Part shown: positions 1 through 13,201 of the stretch, in pieces
How the letters are laid out: every line of letters begins with the position of its first letter
Numbering within the stretch: position 1 is the stretch's first letter
Assembly (NCBI RefSeq): GCF_003369915.1
Contig: NC_046673.1
Coordinates: 17,468,001-17,532,000 of the forward strand
Direction: 5' to 3'
Length of the DNA: 64,000 nt
Origin: Drosophila miranda
Taxonomy: Eukaryota > Arthropoda > Insecta > Diptera > Drosophilidae
Notes under the pieces: model-generated
Told to the model about the DNA's origin: nothing
Databases searched by the model: none
Seen by the model: only the letters and a program-made list of their open reading frames with translations
Position numbers and translations under genes: made by a program

Positions 1-44
1 TAGATACAAACAAAACTCAGCCCTAAATTCTGTTCAGTTCCAAA

Positions 45-726
45 ATGTTAAGTTTTTAATGTAAAAATATAAGTGTCTTCTTGGCGGCCATGGTATTAAT
101 TGCCTGAAGACCTACTTGTTGTGGTGACGTTTCGCCAGTGGCGACACTCTTCAACAAGGTCCATCCCGGCTATGTGCTCCTGAGCATATATGTATCCCGG
201 AACAGCATGACTCTGAAAGCAAATAACTGTCGTATTTTCAATGCACGTGTAATACAAAAAAAAGTACATGGCCCTGACAAAAGAGGAACAGACACTCGTA
301 GAGTTGTCTTCTGGCGAGGACGTGGTCCACGAAGCGTTCTTCCACCGCGTCTCAAAGGCGGGCAAAGGCAAGGGAAAAACTACTAAACTATTACTAAATA
401 TAAAGCAACGTAAAGTGCATCAAAAATAATGAAATATTTGAATAAATTATATTTCAGGAATAAATTACAAATATCGACAACAAAGCAAAAAATCAGTTCT
501 GAAAACTCTGTCTTCCGATCACGACAATTCCAAGCAGATGGTCAAAAAACTTAAGAAGGTGAAGGACAGTGCATGTAGACTGTTCAAGTCGGGCTATTTT
601 CGGGCTACAAGGAACTTTATGGGTTCTTCTAGATTTCCTCACATTCCAACACACAAAAAAATAATATGTTATACTTCCATTATGAAAGTTCTAGAAAGAC
701 TTGAATTAATTTGCATTACTGAATAA
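45..726 (+). pseudogene. Broken SPEF1-like calponin-homology (CH) gene
   Basis: This is a third, damaged member of the CH-domain family found intact at 28037-28429 and 50337-50753. The ATG at 45 has the same A-rich context as the intact genes but meets a stop after four codons. From 126 one frame reads as the family core: VATLFNKVHPGYV matches VAKLFDKVHPGLV, and RNSMTLKANNCRIFNARVI matches the region ending in WHIFNIRTL. The frame then shifts near 268, after which MALTKEEQTL continues the family pattern MGLSQRDL. The stretch before 126 is about 24 bases shorter than in the intact genes and needs another frame change. A possible 48-base intron (GT at 410, AG at 457) would keep the downstream frame open to the stop at 724-726, giving a basic tail the other copies lack. 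Two or more frameshifts argue for a pseudogene; sequence errors are the alternative. Confidence 0.7.
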
Positions 727-960
727 TTACTTTGTAAATAGAAGATGGCTTACTTTAGCTTCTACACTTTCAACATATTTTAGTCCCAGATCCCCATAAA
801 ACTGAAGAGCCCACTGACTGAATAATCTTATCTAGGTTCTCAGTTGTTCCGAACTAGATTTGCCTGTCGTTTCTCCATCGATTTATCTATAAATAGGTAA
901 TGGTGGTAGTATGATTTTAAACATCATGATTCAGTGGGGATCGACCTTGACACCCATCAA

Positions 961-1042
961 GCAGTCGTGGCCGAGCGGTTAAGGCGTCTGACTAGAAATC
1001 AGATTCCCTCTGGGAGCGTAGGTTCGAATCCTACCGACTGCG
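961..1042 (+). tRNA. tRNA-Ser (anticodon AGA)
   Basis: An 82-base class II tRNA with a paired acceptor stem (GCAGTCG with CGACTGC), D arm, anticodon loop CTAGAAA giving anticodon AGA, a long variable arm typical of serine tRNAs, and the B box GGTTCGAATCC in the T arm. The discriminator base is G and no intron is present. It decodes UCU and, by inosine, UCC/UCA. T runs that can terminate Pol III follow within 30 bases. The gene body is identical to those at 15324 and 20879. The upstream CCCATCAA is shared with the 20879 copy. Confidence 0.97.
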
Positions 1043-4000
1043 ATGTCGATTTTCAATCTTTTTTCATATACTTGTCAGCCGAATTAATGAGTAATAGAAA
1101 GTATAGAAATAGTATTTACATCCCTTTAAATCTATCCAAGTAACGGGCTTGTCTTGCACTTATTGCCAATGCACTTCCCCAGCCCAAGCTTTGTCCCATC
1201 ATATCTCAGCCATACATATAAAATGTTGTGCCACTTTTCGTTCGTCTAACTACTGAAGCTCTACGAGTATCAGAAGCCATTTGGCTGCCTCAGTCCACTC
1301 CAGCCAAAGCCCCAACCCCAGCCCCAACCCCATCTTCAGTCCCAGCCCCAGCCCCAGCCAATCTTTAGTGCATATTTTCTCGATGCTCACTTTCTTGTTC
1401 ATTTCGTTCTGGCATTCTTTTATTTCTGTTTATAGTACCAGGTACTTACCGAATGCCGAAGGGTATGCTTCAGTAGTGTAGCGGAACCCCATGAAATATA
1501 TATGTATTAAAGTATTGATGAATCTGTATCAGATATCAGATGAATAGAATGCAAATAACCTCCAAATCATCTCAATTCCTCCTCTTGCCTAAGTAGGAGT
1601 AACCTCATTATGGTTATTATCGCCTTTCCCGATTCCCGACCAACCATTAATTATGAATATCGGGGGGTATTCCCGAAGTCGGAATGGTCGGAACATTTTC
1701 TTTCGTTTCTTTCTTCTTCCCTAGTCTGCCATTTTTTATCACAACCCAAATTTCTTCATCAATTAAGAACATCAACTCGTTGTCGTTGCAGGAGGCGACA
1801 GGGAGGGGTAAGAGACGGCGGCCCAGGACAAGAACAAAGAGCAGGACGACGACGAAGTGCAGAAGGAGCTGGGTGGAAAGAAAAGGCTCGGGGAATGGGT
1901 ATGGGATGGGGAGAAAATGGCGTCGGCTGCGACGCTCTGCTCGGCCCTGCTCTGCTCAACTATGCCTGTCCATACTTGTTATTATCCTTCGAGTCGAGGA
2001 CGCTGACACTTTTTCGTCATTACTGTTAAAAGCGTTAAGGAAAAGGACGAAGAGCGAACCAACAAACAACAAAATGAAAAGAGTTTTATCAGGCAGAGAA
2101 AATAGAGGAAAAACCCAAAGAGGAAAATAAGCACACAAAAAAGGAAAAACGGGGAAACGGGGAAAAAGGAAAACTAAAAGAAAAGAAAAATGCAAGGAGC
2201 TAGCATAAAATCTGTGTAGGATCGACTGTGTGCAGCAGAAGGAGTATTCTGGTCGGGAGGGGGGGGGGGAAGGATGTTTGTTGGCCAGGGTGCCAAAAAT
2301 TGAGGTTATCGCTGAGCAACGACAGCGGCAACGGCAACGGCAACGATGGGGGGGCCACCGAAGGAGCTGCTGTTGGGGGAGTGGAGGAGAAGTGGCATAC
2401 AGGACGAAAAATGCCAAGGCGCGTGGGTCGGCATGTCCTTCATCAGGCTCATCAGCACGGACGTACAGAACGGACGGACAGAACGGACGGAGGGCGGAGG
2501 CAGCTGCAGCAGGATTCTTGTCGTCGTCGTCGTCGTCGTCTTCATCGTCGTCGTCGTCGTAGTCCTCGTCTTGGTCTTCGTCTTCGTCTACGTCGTCGTA
2601 GTCCTGCGTGCTGCACGCGTCGTTGCACTTAAATGCCAAAATGTATTCCTCTCTCTTTTACCGTAAGCCCCAACCTAACCCCCTGATTGCCGTTTTTCTA
2701 TCTTGGGCCCCTCTCGTCCAGGCACACATCTTATAACCATTCCGAATGACATTACGGGAGGGTATGTCTAGAGCATATGCTGTTTATACTCCATTTGCTG
2801 GTGAGTAATTTAGCTTGTATTGGATCTAAGTCTATAAGGATGGGAGCCCTGCCTGAACAGGCAACCGAATCGATTCGGTGGGACTCGGGATGCGTCTCAG
2901 CTTTCTCATTCCGGACTCATCGAAACAGATGTCGCCATTTTCGCTGTGTTGGATCAGAAAATTTCGGTTTTTTTTCTCGCTCACTCTTCATTTGGTTGTC
3001 TGGTAGAAAGAATAAGCTTTTTGGTTCCTTGCTTTACAAGTTTTGGGAGAGAGTATCATTTGCTTTTCTCGTCCATGTCATTAACCTAAGAATATATAGT
3101 ATATAGTCAAAGACTTATAATGAAAACACATCGTGCATATTAAAGCTTATAGTAGAAGATTTTGATTTCTGGATTCATTTCAGGGATGTAAAGTTAGACA
3201 TTTTGGTAGGACTATAAAAAGTTGACTAAACGAATTTGACTGCAATAAGGGACTATGTCCTTTTCTGCCACAGAAAGAGAGGGGCTCAGCATGGGTTTTC
3301 TCAGTTTTTAAGTTTTTACTTTCATCCCCTTCTTCTCGAATCGATTCTCCATTTTACTGGGTAGCAGCTAGTTCGAAGAATCCCTTTCCTTGCCTTGCAC
3401 TTTCCTGCCATGCTTTTCTGTTACTCTTATTTTTTGTGGGGAGGGGGTAGGGGATTGGGGTGGGGGTGGAAGTTTTCCACAAGTTTTTGGCAGAGATTGA
3501 TGAATTTTGATGATGTTTACGCGCAAAAGGAGAATTTTTCTTCAGCTGCATTTGTAGGTCTTTCCCTGCCCGCAATCCTCACTCTCTTTTCGGTGCGATA
3601 ATGGGGGGGGTGGGAAGGGGGGAAATTTTGTGGCAACAGCGGCATCCTTGAAGTAACCTTAATCCCCTGGCACGAGGGGCGAAATGAATGATGTTCCATG
3701 GGCGGCGAAGGATGGTGGATCCTGCTTGCCCCAAGTCCTTCTGCGGGCTTTAGTTTCTGTTGTTGCTGTTGTTGTTGGTGCCTCAGCGGCCTGCATTCCT
3801 TGAGATGCCACTGCCACAACATCGCCGCCCTCGCACCTCCTCGCCCTGGCATCCTGAGCTGCCTTGGTTTTATGTTTCAAGGATATCGTCTCATTTTTTA
3901 CCCCACTTTTTTTTTGTGGTGCGTCGTCTCCCCTTGTCGTCGTCGTCGTCGTCGTTGTCGTCGTTAGATTTTCATTTTCATTTTCATTGCAATTTCATTT

Positions 4001-5000
4001 GCTTGCCACACGACGAAACGAAACGAAACGCAAAAGTGGCCAGGACCCTTTGCAGTTATGCCCCAGTCCCCCCTGGTACTCCCCTGCCCCTAGTTGCACC
4101 CCTGTGTCCTTTGGTGCGTGTGGCAAGCAAGGACGCATATTAATATCCTTACTTAGCTGCATGAAATGTGCTTAGCACGTTTCCACACTTTACCACCCAC
4201 CACCCACCACCCACACCCACACCCCCTTCCACCTTTCCCCCTTCTGAAGGGCGAGGGATCTTAGGTGCTGAACAGGAATTTTCCTGCCCCTGTCTTATCT
4301 TTTTTGGGTGATGGGAGCAAAACCTTGGAAGTTTTGCACTTTAAATTCTTGAAACAAAAGCCCTTCCCAGACATGTATTTCCGTGGCGCATCTTCAGGAG
4401 GCAGGCCTTCTAATGAGGCACTCTCTATAAGCAATTAGTTGCATTATAATTTGAACTTTTCTTCCTCTGCATTCTAGAATGAATATTGCTCTTGCCACAT
4501 GTGGAGGAGGGATGTTGCCAATGGCAATCGATGGACGGCAGGCACAGGCGTGGGAGGAGGCTGCACAAACTGCACAGCAGAGCACCAAGGGGGCGGCGCA
4601 ACAACACACATGAACATGAAGCCTGCTCCACGTGCAACAAGGACAACACAAAGACTACGTTTATGCAACAGTCATTCGCTGGAAATGACAGGCAACAAAA
4701 AGACAGAGAGAGAGAGAGCGAGAAAAAAATGCTCAAAGGAAATACAAAAAAAAAACAGCAAAAATGTGCAAATGGAATGAAAATGAAAACCTACCAGAGG
4801 AGGCTGCAAGTGGATGTGTATGTGTGTGTGTGTGTGTGTTGCACTTTGATGCTCTTATTGCGTTTGCCACACACACACTCACACACAGAAATAGACAACA
4901 AGGAGAACGCAAATCAAATGAAACACCAAAAAACACAGACAACGAAAAAATCATCCACAGAGAGAGATTGGTACAAGGAACAGGGAAGGGAGCGAGATGC

Positions 5001-5045
<45 letters not shown>

Positions 5046-6200
5046 GTGAAGCGAAGAAATTGAGTGCCGCCCATGCAATTTGCAGTTATTGCCCCAAAAG
5101 GCATTGCCACCCGCCCTTCCCCCGCGCCCGTTTTTTGCTGGCAACCGGCCGAGGCTTTCATTTCGTCAGGATGAAAATTTCATTTTTGTTTCACTCGCTA
5201 TCCTATTTTCCGGGGCGCCCTTTGCTTGCCTGCCACGGTGCCTGGTGGGGCAAAAAGCATCTACAGCATTGCCAAAAAATTTCCAACCGGACGCAGTTGG
5301 TCAGTCCTGTCCCTGCCCCTGCCCCAGCCACACACACACACACACACACACACATAGCCAGGCTTCACCTACGCCCCGGACAGAAGTCTGCGCACAAATG
5401 TATGCAACGGCAGGCGGGAACTGGAAACAGGAATGCGGAAAAATGCAAAAGAAAATGTAAATGAAAAGAGCGTGTGCTGCAAAGTGAAAGCGCAAAAGCA
5501 ACAAGAACAAGAAGCAACAGAGCCACTGGCAGAGGCAGAGGCAGAGGAAAACACACAAAAAAGAAAAACTAATTCGATTAATCATCAGGCCAAAAGGCAG
5601 TAGAAATAGCAGCAGAGAAAGCAGGGGGGTAACAAGGGGCCAGGGCCAGAAGGAGTGGCAGTGGCAGTGGCAGGCACCGGGAAAAAGGGCATCCTGGCTG
5701 GCAGACAGGCATCACAACAACAATAACAACAACAGACCTATAGAGCTACAGAGAGGAAAAACCAAAAGGAAAACTACACTGAAAAAGTACCCGGGACACA
5801 CATACACCCACACTTGGACGCATGCAGCATGCTGCAGCTGAAGGACTGTAGTTGTTGCCACCGTTGATGACTGCCCTCCCCTGCCCGAAAAAAAATAAGC
5901 AAAGGTACAGGGGCTTGGGGCAGCAATCAGAGGCAATAGGATATCTAAGCATCAACTGCGAACTGCGTATACACTTTCAGGATTCATGATATTTGAATGG
6001 CATATATGAAAATTCTGCGGGAGATTCTTTAGTTGGAATATACATAGTGATTGTACCCTTCCCTGAACAAGTAAACATTCTTATGGAAAGAATGAATAAT
6101 TCAAGATTTACTTAAGCAGATATCATGCCAAAGGACATATGTGGTTCTGTAATATTCAAAGAACTTCCTTGTTAATTCCGAGCCAACCTGCACGAGTGAA
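1043..6200. other. Non-coding stretch with simple repeats
   Basis: I see no convincing gene. Open frames here are products of low-complexity DNA. It holds a C-rich CCCCAA/CCCCAG repeat (1309-1360), a TCG/TCT triplet tract (2517-2602) that looks like an acidic protein on the minus strand, TCG (3939-3966), a CCACCCA run (4192-4226), GT (4817-4839), a pure GA run (5003-5041) and CA (5328-5354). Confidence 0.7.
5003..5041 (+). repeat. (GA)n microsatellite
   Basis: An uninterrupted GA tract of about 39 bases. In Drosophila such tracts bind GAGA factor and CLAMP and, on the X, resemble the core of MSL recognition elements. Binding here is inference. Confidence 0.9.
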
Positions 6201-9200
6201 TCACGTAACCCTTTTCAGTTCGAATAGTTACCCTTTTGGTCTCACACCCGAAACGAGTGCCCATTGTGGGTGTCCGGGTTGATGCGAAGGCGTTGCTACT
6301 GACGCTGCTGCTCCCCCTTACCCCTTACCCCCACCTCCTAGCTACTACTGCTGTTGCTATTGCTGCTGCTGCTGGTATGTTGCACCACTGGGTGGCCTGG
6401 CCTAAGCTGCCCCCGAACCTCAGACCAGCGTCGATGAGGAGGAGGACGACGACGACGACGCATGCACAGAGCCATCAAGCGAGTGTGGCATGTGGCAAGG
6501 GCCATGCGAGGGAGCATGGGAATAGATAGGGTAAGGTGGAAGGGGGCGCCCAGCGGATGTCAGTTTGAACTGACCAATCTGCAGGCATATATTGCAATAG
6601 GCGCATGCTGCAGGGTGCAAGGGTGCACAGTGCGTATGCGCAATGCCCGCAATTCAGGTGAAGCCCCCACACATGGAGAAAAGCAAACAGGAAAACAACG
6701 GAATACCAAATGGAGGAAACTGGAGCACAAGTGGGTGTACGACGTACGTACTGGAAACAGGAGATGGAGTGCTGTACAGGGGGGGCAGGGGACAGGAGGC
6801 TGGGGGCTGGGGGCTGGGGGCTGGGGCCATGCAATTAGTCTAATTGCTAAGCATGCTGGAGGCCATTTCCATTTGCATTTGGCTGCCGTCCACCCAAATC
6901 CGAATCTCTCGCAAGACAGATCGAAGAGGGAGCCATCCATTGGGAGAGGAGTAAGAGTAACAGAAGGCGGCCCTCTACTTGGCGCTAATCGTTCAAACGA
7001 AATCAGCAACAATTCATTTGCACAACAAGCGCCCAGCTCCAAGCCAAAGCCACTCGCAGTCTCCGACTCCAACTCCAAGAGCAGGCTTCGATTCCAAGAC
7101 CAAGACCAAGACCAGAACCAAGTCCAAGTGCAAGTTGAAGCCTTTGTTGCTGTTGTTGCTGTTGCTGTTGCTCCTACCACAGATTATCTTAATTCACGTT
7201 GTGGGAGACTAATGAGTGCAAACTCTGCCTGGCAGAAGGCAGCAAGGAAATCCACAGCGAAAACAAAAATGAAACCTCGCATCGCAACGTGAGGCCTTTC
7301 TCTCAACGGCCACAGACGCCTCTCATTTGGCTGTTCTGCCTCTGCCTTCTGCCTCTTTCTGCCTCAGTTTGTGGCAGCGTTCTTTTTGGACGTACGTTCA
7401 TCCATCGTGCCATTCAACATGCGTGCGTTGTCTTGGCCTCGTCTTTAATTGAATTAGTGGGACCAGTCAGCCAACCCGAGGAGCACAGGCCACGGAACGG
7501 AGTCATTCTCCATGCACTGAGCGAATTATCAGATGAAGAAGAATATTCGGCTAAGTGGGAGAGCGACAAGGAGCTCAAATGAACTGGTTCTCCCTCCAAT
7601 AAAGACAGGAACTAAGGAAGGAAAACTATTTAGTCTGATGAGCAAATCTTAAATGTGGAAGACACCAAAAGGGAGATGATGGACAGAAAACAGCAGGCAA
7701 ATGATGATCAGGAAATAAGAGGGGTTCAATGAGAGATGAAGGTTCAATGTGAGAGCCAAGAGAGGGGACTCTATGAAGTATTTGTTCAAAGAGCATTGAC
7801 AGACCTACTTGTAAGACTAGCTCTGCAAATATGTTCTCTCAATCCGCTAGCCATATGATTACCCTAAGCAACAATCGTTAGCAGGTTCATTATGGACTCT
7901 CACCTTCGTAATGAAACAGTTTCTTCTGCCTTCCTCCCCGTTTCTCTCAGTGAAGACTGCGCTCAGGGTTCTGCTCAGTTCTGTGCGTTTCAAAATCGCA
8001 TTAATTGTGCGCGAGCCCCGTAACCCAGTCTCTCGAAGACGATTCTCAGAGTCTTCTCGCCTCTGGAGTGCTGCCTGCTGCCTGCTGCCTCCGATCCCTG
8101 CCTTCTTGGATCCTTTATCTGGCTGAACGCGTTGTGCGTTGCTTGTGTCGCCTTGTGTCGCTTTTAATTAAGCATAAATTTCATCACATAAGATACGAGA
8201 TGGAGCTGAACGGGGCACGCATCTTCTCAGCCTGCCTCTGCTCTCTCTGTGAACGTGTGATGCTGCCTGCCTCTTATTGATGTTGCAGCAACATGCAGAG
8301 CAGAGCAGAGCTGAGCAAAGCCTTGGCCATATGCTTTTTTCGGGTTGGGGGGTTGCATTATGACAGCAGCCTAATTGATTGAGCCATTTCCATTGTTGCC
8401 GGTTAGCCGCACTCCGAAAACTTTGCACTCCAAGACACCCGCCTCGCTTTCCTCGAGGAGGAACTTTGCATGTCTCTAGCATTTCTTTCAGGTCTCTCGT
8501 TTGTCACTCCTCTCTGGCGAAATTGCACAGCTGCTGATGCTGGCCAAGACAAATGAATTGCCATTAGAAATGGCTAAGCACGAAGCTCGAGGGAGTCTGA
8601 GTCTGGGCCAAGTTCTGCGGCTTGGCAAGATGTCGCCAGATGGGGAGTGGAGTTGTGGCTGAACTTTGAAGCGACAACACAACAATTTCCCAAAGACCGA
8701 TTAACAACTGGGCAATGCATCTATCGATCAATGTATCGCAGCTGATCTGTGAATCGCTATAAGGAATTATATATTTTATTGAATATAATATATTGAATAA
8801 TTTATGCACTGCAATTCCGCTCTTCCATCGCTAACGCGTCTATTATAATGTGATAGTGAAGTGTCAGCCGTTTTTTGGGTGTTTATCTGAATAGCCCCAT
8901 AGCCGAGGCAGGACATCCGTACCTCTGTCCATAATAACATTATATTGAATGGCTCTTTAAGCAAAGTCCATACCCCTTCATGGCCATGTCCTGCCGCTTA
9001 CCGAGCTGCTAACTTCGGTCAATGACTTGGCCGAAAGCTTTTGTTTGGTTATTGCTTTTGTTATTACAGAGCCATCATATGGCGATGGGCCACGGGCCAT
9101 GGGCCATGGGCCACTTTTCCTTCTGCCTGTCTTATTTTCGATGTGTTTTTTGCTGTTGTTTTTGTTGTGATAAGAGCAGCAGACGACCAGACCTCGCCCC

Positions 9201-12049
9201 CACCAGAGACCCTGACAAACACCTGTCTGGCTCTGGCTATGGCTTTGGCTCCTGCTGCTGGCTGGCTCTTTTCCTGGCTCCTGGCCTTAGCTCCTGCGGC
9301 TACTGGCCTGGGTCTGGGTCTGGGTCTGAGCCTGAGCCTGTTCTGATTTTTTGTCATCATCGTTTGAAATTGTATCGCATTTTTTTAAAGGATATTGTTT
9401 CAAATAATTCAAACTGTAGTCCAGACTAGCTCGCCCTTTTAATGTTTGCGCCAATATTTTGCGGGCAGGTGGCATGTGGCATGCGGCAGGTGGAGTAGGT
9501 CCGGTCTGGTCTGGTCTCGTCTGGTCAACGTCAGGAGAGGCGCCTCCATCAGTCGCTGGCATCGTCGTCGTCGTCGTCGTAGTCGTCGTCGTCGTCAGTG
9601 TGTCCACTGAAGCGTGATGTCGTCTGACATTTACGGATATATGTACATGGACACCCGATTACTCACATAGGGAGCTCCGTCTATCCACCGATCTGAATGG
9701 GAGGTGGAAGGTGGGTGATGGGAGGAGGATGGGACCAGGAGCAGTCGCGAATGCGGACGTTTGCCTGCTTTTGGCCAAAGTCCCAGCCCCTTCCTCCGTT
9801 CGACTCGTTTTATGTATTCCCGTATTTGCGTTTCACGTTTTTTTTTACTATACGACTATGCGGCTCCTCATTTGCTCTCCTTCTCCCACTCGTCGACACC
9901 ATGCAAAAAATATAGAGGAAAAAAACTGAACAACTTTGGAAAAATTTTGTTAACGTAAAAAAGTCTCTTTGTTCCTCCGACAAGCTGCTAGGGTAAGGGA
10001 TGGATGGGGGTATATTCCATAAAAATATGCTAGCCGTGTGCTTGCTCTTTTTTGGTACTCTTCATCTCTCCTGACGGACTGATGGAGACACTTATCGAAG
10101 AGCGAGTGAAGGTAAATGTAGAGCAAAACCTACGAGTACTCAGGGACAGAAGTTCAGAGCATTTTATGTACCAATCTTAGATGACTCAGTATTAGAGGCA
10201 TTTTCCAAAGCATGCCGATTCCAAGAGAGTATTCCCACTTCGTCTGGATCACTGGTCCTGGTCTGGAGGCCGTGCCCCTTGAGTAGTTCCACACATTTGG
10301 GTTTTTACCTCTCCTTTTTTGCTTTTTTTGGGCCGCAGACAAGCCCGGGGCTCCAGGCTCCTGCCACACGGCGATGGCGATCCGTCTCTGATGTATCGTC
10401 AATATTTTGTACCTTTATCAAAATTAAATTCCGGCAATGAACGTGTGCCTACGTGTACGCGGTGGACCCACATCCCGCACATTCCTATGCGGGGATTTTG
10501 TGTTTTGTATTTTGAATTTTGCATGTCTGATGTCTGGACTGTGCCTCCGCCTCCAGTCTCCCGCGTAACAGGAGAAGGGGGAGCACCTTTAATTGTGATT
10601 CGAAATGGGGACTGACTTAATCTCTAAATTCCATTTGATGCACTTTTGATGGGCCTATCAGAGGCTGAGGGCTGTTTTACCTCTGTCTCCCTTTTGGGGG
10701 GGGTGTGACGTTAAGGGTAAAGTGCACCCCATTTTGTGCGACTGCAGTTTGTGGGCGCCACTTGGGTATAACAAAGGCCCTCCTCAGCGTTTGATGAATG
10801 TCGTTTTCGTGGTCCTTCGGGTTCCTGGGCACTGCGGCTGTCCCCTGCCGCCTGTCGACTGGCCTGCATGGGTGTGCGGGTGTGGTGTTTGCCTCCCCGT
10901 TTGGGTTGGCTCATCGATATGGCCAAAAGCCGCAACCAATCGCAGGGCGAATGCAGTGCTGCAAAAAAACGCAGCAACAGCAGCCACAGCCCACAGCCGC
11001 GGCAGCCGCGGAAGCAGGACACGCTGACCAAACGGTGACGCCCATGTGCGCCTTGGCTGCGATTTGCATGCGTCCGCATCCTGCCACACTCATCCACCCA
11101 TCCACCCGCCACCGCGAGGGGGTGGCTGCCTCTTGTGCTGCTGTTGCTGCTGCTGCTGCTGTTGCCATATCTGGCTGAAGGCAAGAAGGGCTTCTACAGG
11201 GGGTTGCTTATGTGCCGCGTGTGCACGTTAATTACTCCGCACTGTTCTCGCTCTCTCTATTTACCTCTCTCTCACTCTACCTTTCTCACTCTATATGTAT
11301 GTACATGTGTGCGTGTGTATGCAATGTGTGTGTGTGTGCGTGTGTGTGTTCATCAATTTGCCATAGATTGCAAAAAAGTGAAGTCTCAATCAGCGCAGCA
11401 GCAGCACCCAAAGCAGCAGCTAAAAAATTTGAGAACCGAGGATGATCGAAGATAGCAATACCCTGGCAAATTCGAAGCAATTACATGTCATTGTGGTCTA
11501 CATTTACTTGAGCATAAATCAATTCAAGGATTTTTCTATCGCAAAATACCATTTCTGACATTTAAAGGAATGTCAATCGATTCGAATCGAATTGAATAAA
11601 GTGCAATAAATGGATATTAAACTCACATTTAATTTAAATATATTTATGTACAAATAATTACAATGGACCGCAAATCAATTTGAAGGCGACATACAAATTT
11701 AAAAAAAAAAGCTTAAATTAGAATGTTAATGGATAATTATTTTATAGATAGTATTCGGGATATACATATGTACTTTTTACACAATGAATATAAATATAAA
11801 TAAAAATAGATATGTTAAATCATTATCTGGCAATCAAATGACTGTCCCCGAAAGTTACAGTTCCAAATAGAGAGCTGTACCTTCCATGCCCCGTGCCATA
11901 CATCGACTGTGCCGCTTATACCCAGTCCCGATATCCTTGAGAGCAACTGCACAGAGCAGAACAGGACAGCGCAATACTAGTGGGGGGTTGGGGGTTGATG
12001 GGAATGAGTGAGAGCCAACCAATATGCTGCTTCACATGCACCAATGTCG
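6201..12049. other. Non-coding stretch with simple repeats
   Basis: No gene that I can support. It contains a CTGGGGG repeat (6799-6828), CAAGAC repeats (about 7093-7130), ATGGGCC repeats (9083-9112), a GTC triplet tract (9562-9597), CTG-rich DNA near 11140 and a TG-rich tract (11299-11350). The interval 11480-11860 is AT-rich and featureless. Open frames up to 276 codons exist but follow the repeats and lack Drosophila-like codon use. Confidence 0.65.
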
Positions 12050-12545
12050 TGGGCATTTATGTACTTCCTAGTTTTATTCCCGGTACTCGAAGAGTATAGG
12101 GGTATATGAGGTTTTTGGTGAAGATGGACACCCAGATCCCATAATGTGGGTATTTTCTTGATCAGCATCAATAGCCGAGTCGATATAGCCATGTCTGTCT
12201 GTCCGTCCGTCTGTCCGTCTTGTTTGACTCCTAGTTCTCAGGGACTTTAAGAACTAGAGCAACCAAATTGTATATCCAAAGTCCTGTGATATCCCACTAA
12301 ATCAAATTGGGCTTAAAATTTTGCCAACGCCTTCCACGCGCTTACTCAATCCCCTTTCTTTCACACACTCTTCCTCTTCCTCGTGCAATGTGTGCCCTCT
12401 GCCGAGGTGGAACGGCTGAACCAACAACTAAAATATATTGCATAAATTACATATGCATATATTCCGACTGAGTACCGGGTATAAAGTAGAGCCGCGGCTT
12501 CTGCTGCGGTTCACAGCGCTACTTCTCGTCTCTTTTCCTTTTCTC
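12050..12545 (+). repeat. Probable dispersed repeat fragment
   Basis: The segment has wording I recognise from short non-autonomous repeats common in Drosophila genomes: a GAGTCGATATAGCCATGTC-type block, a TCTG/TCCG run (about 12194-12220), a following block on the pattern CTCAGGGACTTTAAGAACT AGAGCAACC, and an end resembling the ACCGGGTATAAAGTAGAGC motif near 12476. I cannot assign the family (INE-1/DINE-like or obscura-group SGM/ISY-type are candidates). Boundaries are approximate; no target duplication was identified. Confidence 0.5.
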
Positions 12546-13119
12546 TTTTTTTTTCCCCTATCAAACCAACTTAGTTCCCTCGTGGGCAGTGCCCCTTCGC
12601 CACCCCAGAATCCCCCTATCAACCATTTCAATCCATAATAATTGAATTGGAAAAAGGCAGAGAGAGTGGGCGAGGGGAGGCAGGTGGCACGGACAGGGAC
12701 TGTGGCTTGGTTTAACGCTACGCGACCACAGGAAAATCGTAATTAAACAGGATATGATGTTGGTAAAGGTCCAAGCCATCTATATATGAGTGGGTATGTG
12801 CAGGACGCGATTGTGTATATATGTATGTAGCTCCATGTGATGGCTGAATAAACTTGTTGTCTCCTAATTGGGAAACCGCTGGGGAAGCACGAACAAAAAA
12901 AAAAGAGAAACATATGCATAAGCCAGATAATCGCCGACTCGGTCTTTTTACGAAACTGAACTTAAATTTTTCTTCAAATTAAAACGTGGAAAAATATCGA
13001 AATTAAAATGTAGTTTATTTATTTATATAAAAGCAGTTCAATAGGATGCTAGTTTTTTATTCATTAAGTGAAATATAAAACAAAACAAAAAGGCTCCAAG
13101 AGGAGACTCCCATACGAAG
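12546..13119. other. Non-coding spacer
   Basis: Nothing recognisable. Sequence becomes AT-rich towards the following tRNA. On the minus strand a T-rich stretch follows the tRNA-Ser at 13120 and would serve as its Pol III terminator. Confidence 0.7.
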
Positions 13120-13201
13120 CGCAGCCGGTAGGACTCGAACCTACGCTCCCAGAGGGAATCTGATTTCGAGTCAGACGCCTTAACCACTCGGCCACGACTG
13201 C
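13120..13201 (-). tRNA. tRNA-Ser (anticodon CGA)
   Basis: An 82-base serine tRNA on the minus strand. The loop CTCGAAA gives anticodon CGA, which decodes UCG. It differs from the AGA genes of this window at only four positions of the 82: 16 (C to T), 34 (A to C, the anticodon wobble base), 68 (A to G in the T loop) and 77 (A to G, making a G-U pair in the acceptor stem). The body is identical to the copy 737 bases away. A T5 run lies downstream. Confidence 0.97.

Noticed and set aside
934-1143. 69-codon frame at 934-1143
   Set aside because: It reads straight through a tRNA-Ser gene.
1956-2639. 227-codon minus frame with an acidic DDDED tract
   Set aside because: The acidic tract is the TCG/TCT triplet repeat read backwards; the rest is Pro/Phe/Leu-rich low-complexity sequence and long frames also run on the other strand.
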